Shown: piece after piece, positions 40,258-42,009 of the stretch
Numbering within the stretch: the stretch's first letter is position 1
Layout: the number at the start of each line of letters is the position of its first letter
From: Pseudonocardia halophobica
Lineage (GTDB): Bacteria > Actinomycetota > Actinomycetes > Mycobacteriales > Pseudonocardiaceae
Assembly (NCBI RefSeq): GCF_027922425.1
Contig: NZ_BSFQ01000049.1
Location: forward strand, 1 to 42,009
Reading direction: 5' to 3'
Length of the DNA stretch: 42,009 nt
The notes under the pieces: model-generated
The model's input: the letters and a program-made list of their open reading frames with translations, nothing else
What the model was told of the DNA's origin: nothing
Database searches by the model: none
Program-made: the position numbers and the translations under genes

Positions 40258-40547
40258 ACTGGTTCCTGTACCGGCTCGTGCCGCCGCGCCCGGACTTCGC
40301 CATGACGATGGACGAGCGCGAGCGCGCCGCGATGACGGAGCACGGCGAGTACTGGCGGGGCCTCCTGGAGGCCGGGCGGACGATCTTCTTCGGGCCGGTC
40401 GCCGACCCCGCCGGGGCGTGGGGCCTCGGCATCGTCAACGGCGAGTCGCTCGACGACGCCCGGGCGCTCGGCGAGGGGGACCCGGCCGTCGTGGCCGGGA
40501 TCGCCCGGTTCGAGATGTTCCCGATGATCTCGGCGGTCACCCGCTGA
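40254..40547 (+). CDS. YciI-like protein
   Basis: Small protein of 97 residues of the YCII/dimeric alpha-beta barrel type: NWFLYRLVPPRPDF, then TEHGEYWRGLLEAGRTIFFGPVADPAGAWGLGIVNGESLDDARAL with the DP-containing segment and FEMFPM near the end. The role is unknown. Last gene of the operon; its GTG overlaps the preceding stop by four bases. GTGAACTGGTTC at the start is coding and not an operator. Confidence 0.8.
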   Translation: MNWFLYRLVPPRPDFAMTMDERERAAMTEHGEYWRGLLEAGRTIFFGPVADPAGAWGLGIVNGESLDDARALGEGDPAVVAGIARFEMFPMISAVTR

Positions 40548-40580
40548 GCCGGTCGGGGGCGCCGCTGGTAGGAACGCCGC

Positions 40581-41471
40581 ATGGCCTCCTGGAGCACAGC
40601 GGACGTCCCCGACCTGACCGGCCGGACGGTCGTCGTCACCGGCGCCAACAGCGGGATCGGGCTGGAGGCGGCGCGGGCGCTCGCGGCCGCGGGCGCGCAC
40701 GTCGTCCTGGCCTGCCGGAACACGGCGAAGGGTGAGGCGGCCGCCGCCTCGCTCACCGGCTCGACCGAGGTCCGCGAGCTGGACCTGGCCGACCTGAGCT
40801 CGGTCGGCCGGTTCGCCGCGGACCTCGACCGTCCCGTCGACGTGCTCGTCAACAACGCCGGCCTGATGGCCGTGCCCGAGCAGCGGACGGCCGACGGGTT
40901 CGAGATGCAGATCGGCACGAACTTCCTCGGCCACTTCGCGCTGACGGGGCTGCTGCTGCCGCGGATCACCGACCGGGTGGTCACGCTGTCGAGCCTCATG
41001 CACCGCATCGGGCGGATCGACCTGGACGACCTGAACTGGGAGCGGCGCCGCTACCAGCGCTGGCTCGCGTACGGGCAGTCGAAGCTGGCGGACCTGATGT
41101 TCGCCTACGAGCTGCAGCACCGCTTCGTGGCCGCCGGATCGCTGCTGCGCTCGGTGGCCGCGCACCCCGGGTACGCGGCGACCAACCTGCAGACCCGCAC
41201 CGGGACGGTCCAGGACCGGTTCATGGCGATCGCGAACCGGGTCGTCGCCCAGGACGCGGCCGCCGGGGCCCTGCCGACGCTGTACGCGGCCACGGTGCCG
41301 GACCTGCCCGGCGGCACCTACGTCGGGCCCGGCGGGCCGGGCGAGACCCGCGGCGCGCCGCGGCCGGTCGGGTCCGGCCGCGCCTCGCACGACCGCGCGG
41401 TGCAGCGGGCGCTCTGGGAGCGCGCCGAGGCACTCACCGGCGTGTCGATCGCCGTGCCCGTGCGGCGCTGA
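40581..41471 (+). CDS. Short-chain dehydrogenase/reductase
   Basis: NAD(P)-dependent oxidoreductase of 296 residues with a Rossmann fold. Cofactor motif TGANSGIG near residue 15, the structural motif VNNAGLM, catalytic Ser in VVTLSSLMH, and the YxxxK pair in AYGQSKLADLMFAYEL are all present. The layout matches the retinol-dehydrogenase/WW-oxidoreductase-like group often annotated only as SDR. The substrate is unknown. The stop is followed by a hairpin shared with the convergent HesB-like gene. Confidence 0.88.
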   Translation: MASWSTADVPDLTGRTVVVTGANSGIGLEAARALAAAGAHVVLACRNTAKGEAAAASLTGSTEVRELDLADLSSVGRFAADLDRPVDVLVNNAGLMAVPEQRTADGFEMQIGTNFLGHFALTGLLLPRITDRVVTLSSLMHRIGRIDLDDLNWERRRYQRWLAYGQSKLADLMFAYELQHRFVAAGSLLRSVAAHPGYAATNLQTRTGTVQDRFMAIANRVVAQDAAAGALPTLYAATVPDLPGGTYVGPGGPGETRGAPRPVGSGRASHDRAVQRALWERAEALTGVSIAVPVRR

Positions 41472-41515
41472 ACACGGCCTGCAGACGGCCCTGCAGACAG
41501 TCCCGAGCACGGCGA

Positions 41516-41549
41516 AGGGGCGGCCCCTCCGGGTGGAGGGACCGCCCCT
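41516..41549. terminator. Bidirectional terminator between SDR and HesB-like genes
   Basis: AGGGGCGGCCCCTCC at 41516-41530 pairs with 41535-41549 across a GGGT loop, with one mismatch that is a G-U pair in RNA on one strand. It sits between two convergent stops. Confidence 0.8.
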
Positions 41550-41566
41550 GTCGGACGTGCGGTGCG

Positions 41567-41872
41567 TCAGGCCTGCGGCTCGCCCTGCGGGCCGATCGCG
41601 AAGCGCAGCTCCTCCTGGCCCTGCTCGTTCGTGAAGGGCTGCACGTCGAGGACCTTGTCGTCGAGCACCTCGGCCGCCATCGGCTCGAGGAAGACGTTCA
41701 GCCCCTCGCCGGTCAGCACGGTGTCGCTCTGGTCCGCCTGCGCCGCCAGCGAGAGCTCGAGGCCCTGCTCCGGGTCGGTGGCCGCGATCCGCAGCCCCCC
41801 GCCGTCCGGCAGCTCGGCGTCCGTGGTCAGGGACTTGATGGCTTCTGCCGCGGTGTCGGTGATTGCCAGCAT
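41567..41872 (-). CDS. HesB/IscA-like protein without cysteines
   Basis: Small protein of 101 residues with the overall pattern of the iron-sulfur biogenesis HesB/IscA domain: it opens MLAITDTAAEAIKSL, then GGLRIAATDPEQGLELSLA and a C-terminal EELRFAIG. All three cysteines that bind iron or cluster in true IscA are missing; the protein has no Cys at all. It therefore probably does not bind a cluster, and its role is unknown. ATG 41872 is preceded by TACGGT with seven bases between, so the message looks leaderless. Confidence 0.65.
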   Translation of the reverse strand: MLAITDTAAEAIKSLTTDAELPDGGGLRIAATDPEQGLELSLAAQADQSDTVLTGEGLNVFLEPMAAEVLDDKVLDVQPFTNEQGQEELRFAIGPQGEPQA

Positions 41873-41879
41873 TCGAGCG

Positions 41880-41885
41880 ACCGTA
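41880..41885 (-). promoter_or_regulatory. -10 box of a leaderless transcript (HesB-like gene)
   Basis: TACGGT on the minus strand, seven bases before ATG 41872. Confidence 0.55.
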
Positions 41886-41941
41886 CCGAGAACCGGCCAG
41901 GCGTGCAGACCAGGCTGTGAAGAGAATCGACCGCAGCCGGG

Positions 41942-42009
41942 CTACGCGGTCTTGTCGAGGGTGACCCGGTAGCCGAGGTTGTGGAGTTGGTGGATGAGCC
42001 GGTCGCGTT
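41942..42009 (-). CDS. 3' end of a gene, possibly a transposase (rest off the window)
   Basis: The last 22 codons before a TAG at 41944-41942 read RDRLIHQLHNLGYRVTLDKTA. The closing pattern LxxLGYxVTL is common at the end of some actinobacterial transposases, so an insertion sequence at the right edge is likely, but the family is not identified and no terminal inverted repeat can be checked here. Confidence 0.4.
   Translation of the reverse strand, partial: RDRLIHQLHNLGYRVTLDKTA

Noticed and set aside
40254..40265. GTGAACTGGTTC resembling the Rex-like half of 22167-22180
   Set aside because: It is the start of the YciI-like coding sequence (MNWF), lacks the second half-site and is not upstream of a promoter.
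1..42009. tRNA, rRNA, riboswitch, integrase or prophage genes
   Set aside because: Looked for characteristic sequences by eye and recognised none; the region reads as core chromosome with small accessory insertions.

Overview
The window is high-GC actinobacterial DNA. GTG starts, 4-base ATGA/GTGA gene overlaps and leaderless TANNNT promoters are common, and gene content and order suggest a Pseudonocardia-like member of the Pseudonocardiaceae (inferred; no search was run). Its core is respiratory: a complete 14-gene complex I operon (nuoA to nuoN, minus strand, 20644 down to 4560) with a long-chain polyprenyl diphosphate synthase as its last gene, flanked by menaquinone genes: a geranylgeranyl-reductase-like enzyme, menG, menF and menD.

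Layout. 1-1070: 2-oxoacid:ferredoxin oxidoreductase beta subunit, cut by the left edge. 1136-2302: a small membrane protein and an OmpA-domain protein resembling the mycobacterial Arf pair. 2406-3341: RarD transporter, then a 22-base-period repeat array. 3532-20644: polyprenyl synthase and nuoN to nuoA. 20783-23379: FAD-dependent reductase with two Rex-like operators upstream, more repeats, then menG. 23463-23773: a third repeat array containing an inverted block. 23790-25340: a hypothetical gene and a class A beta-lactamase. 25451-27701: two GT4 glycosyltransferases. 27858-30401: inositol-monophosphatase-type enzyme, DUF3592-like membrane protein, isochorismate synthase. 30589-33345: a SipW-type signal peptidase divergent from two genes whose products carry SipW-type signal peptides, one TasA/camelysin-like and one with RTX repeats. 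33525-36503: a kinase-less sensor-like membrane protein and menD. 36565-38960: PIG-L deacetylase divergent from an ABC-F ATPase. 39054-40547: a tightly overlapping VOC / ArsR / SRPBCC / YciI operon with a 16-base palindrome over its -10. 40581-42009: SDR oxidoreductase, HesB/IscA-like protein without cysteines, and the end of a probable transposase.

How it works together. Complex I oxidises NADH and reduces menaquinone. The same region supplies the menaquinone side chain (polyprenyl synthase), ring precursors (menF, menD), final ring methylation (menG) and probably side-chain saturation (the reductase). The Rex-like sites would tie the reductase to the NADH/NAD+ ratio that complex I sets. Separately, the signal peptidase and its two putative clients look like a small secreted-fibre or matrix module of the SipW/TasA type.

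No tRNA, rRNA, CRISPR array, integrase or prophage was recognised. The most notable observations are the SipW/TasA/RTX module, the tandem Rex-like operators, the 22-base-period intergenic repeat family at three sites, and a 59-base duplication that has separated the nuoC stop from the nuoD start.
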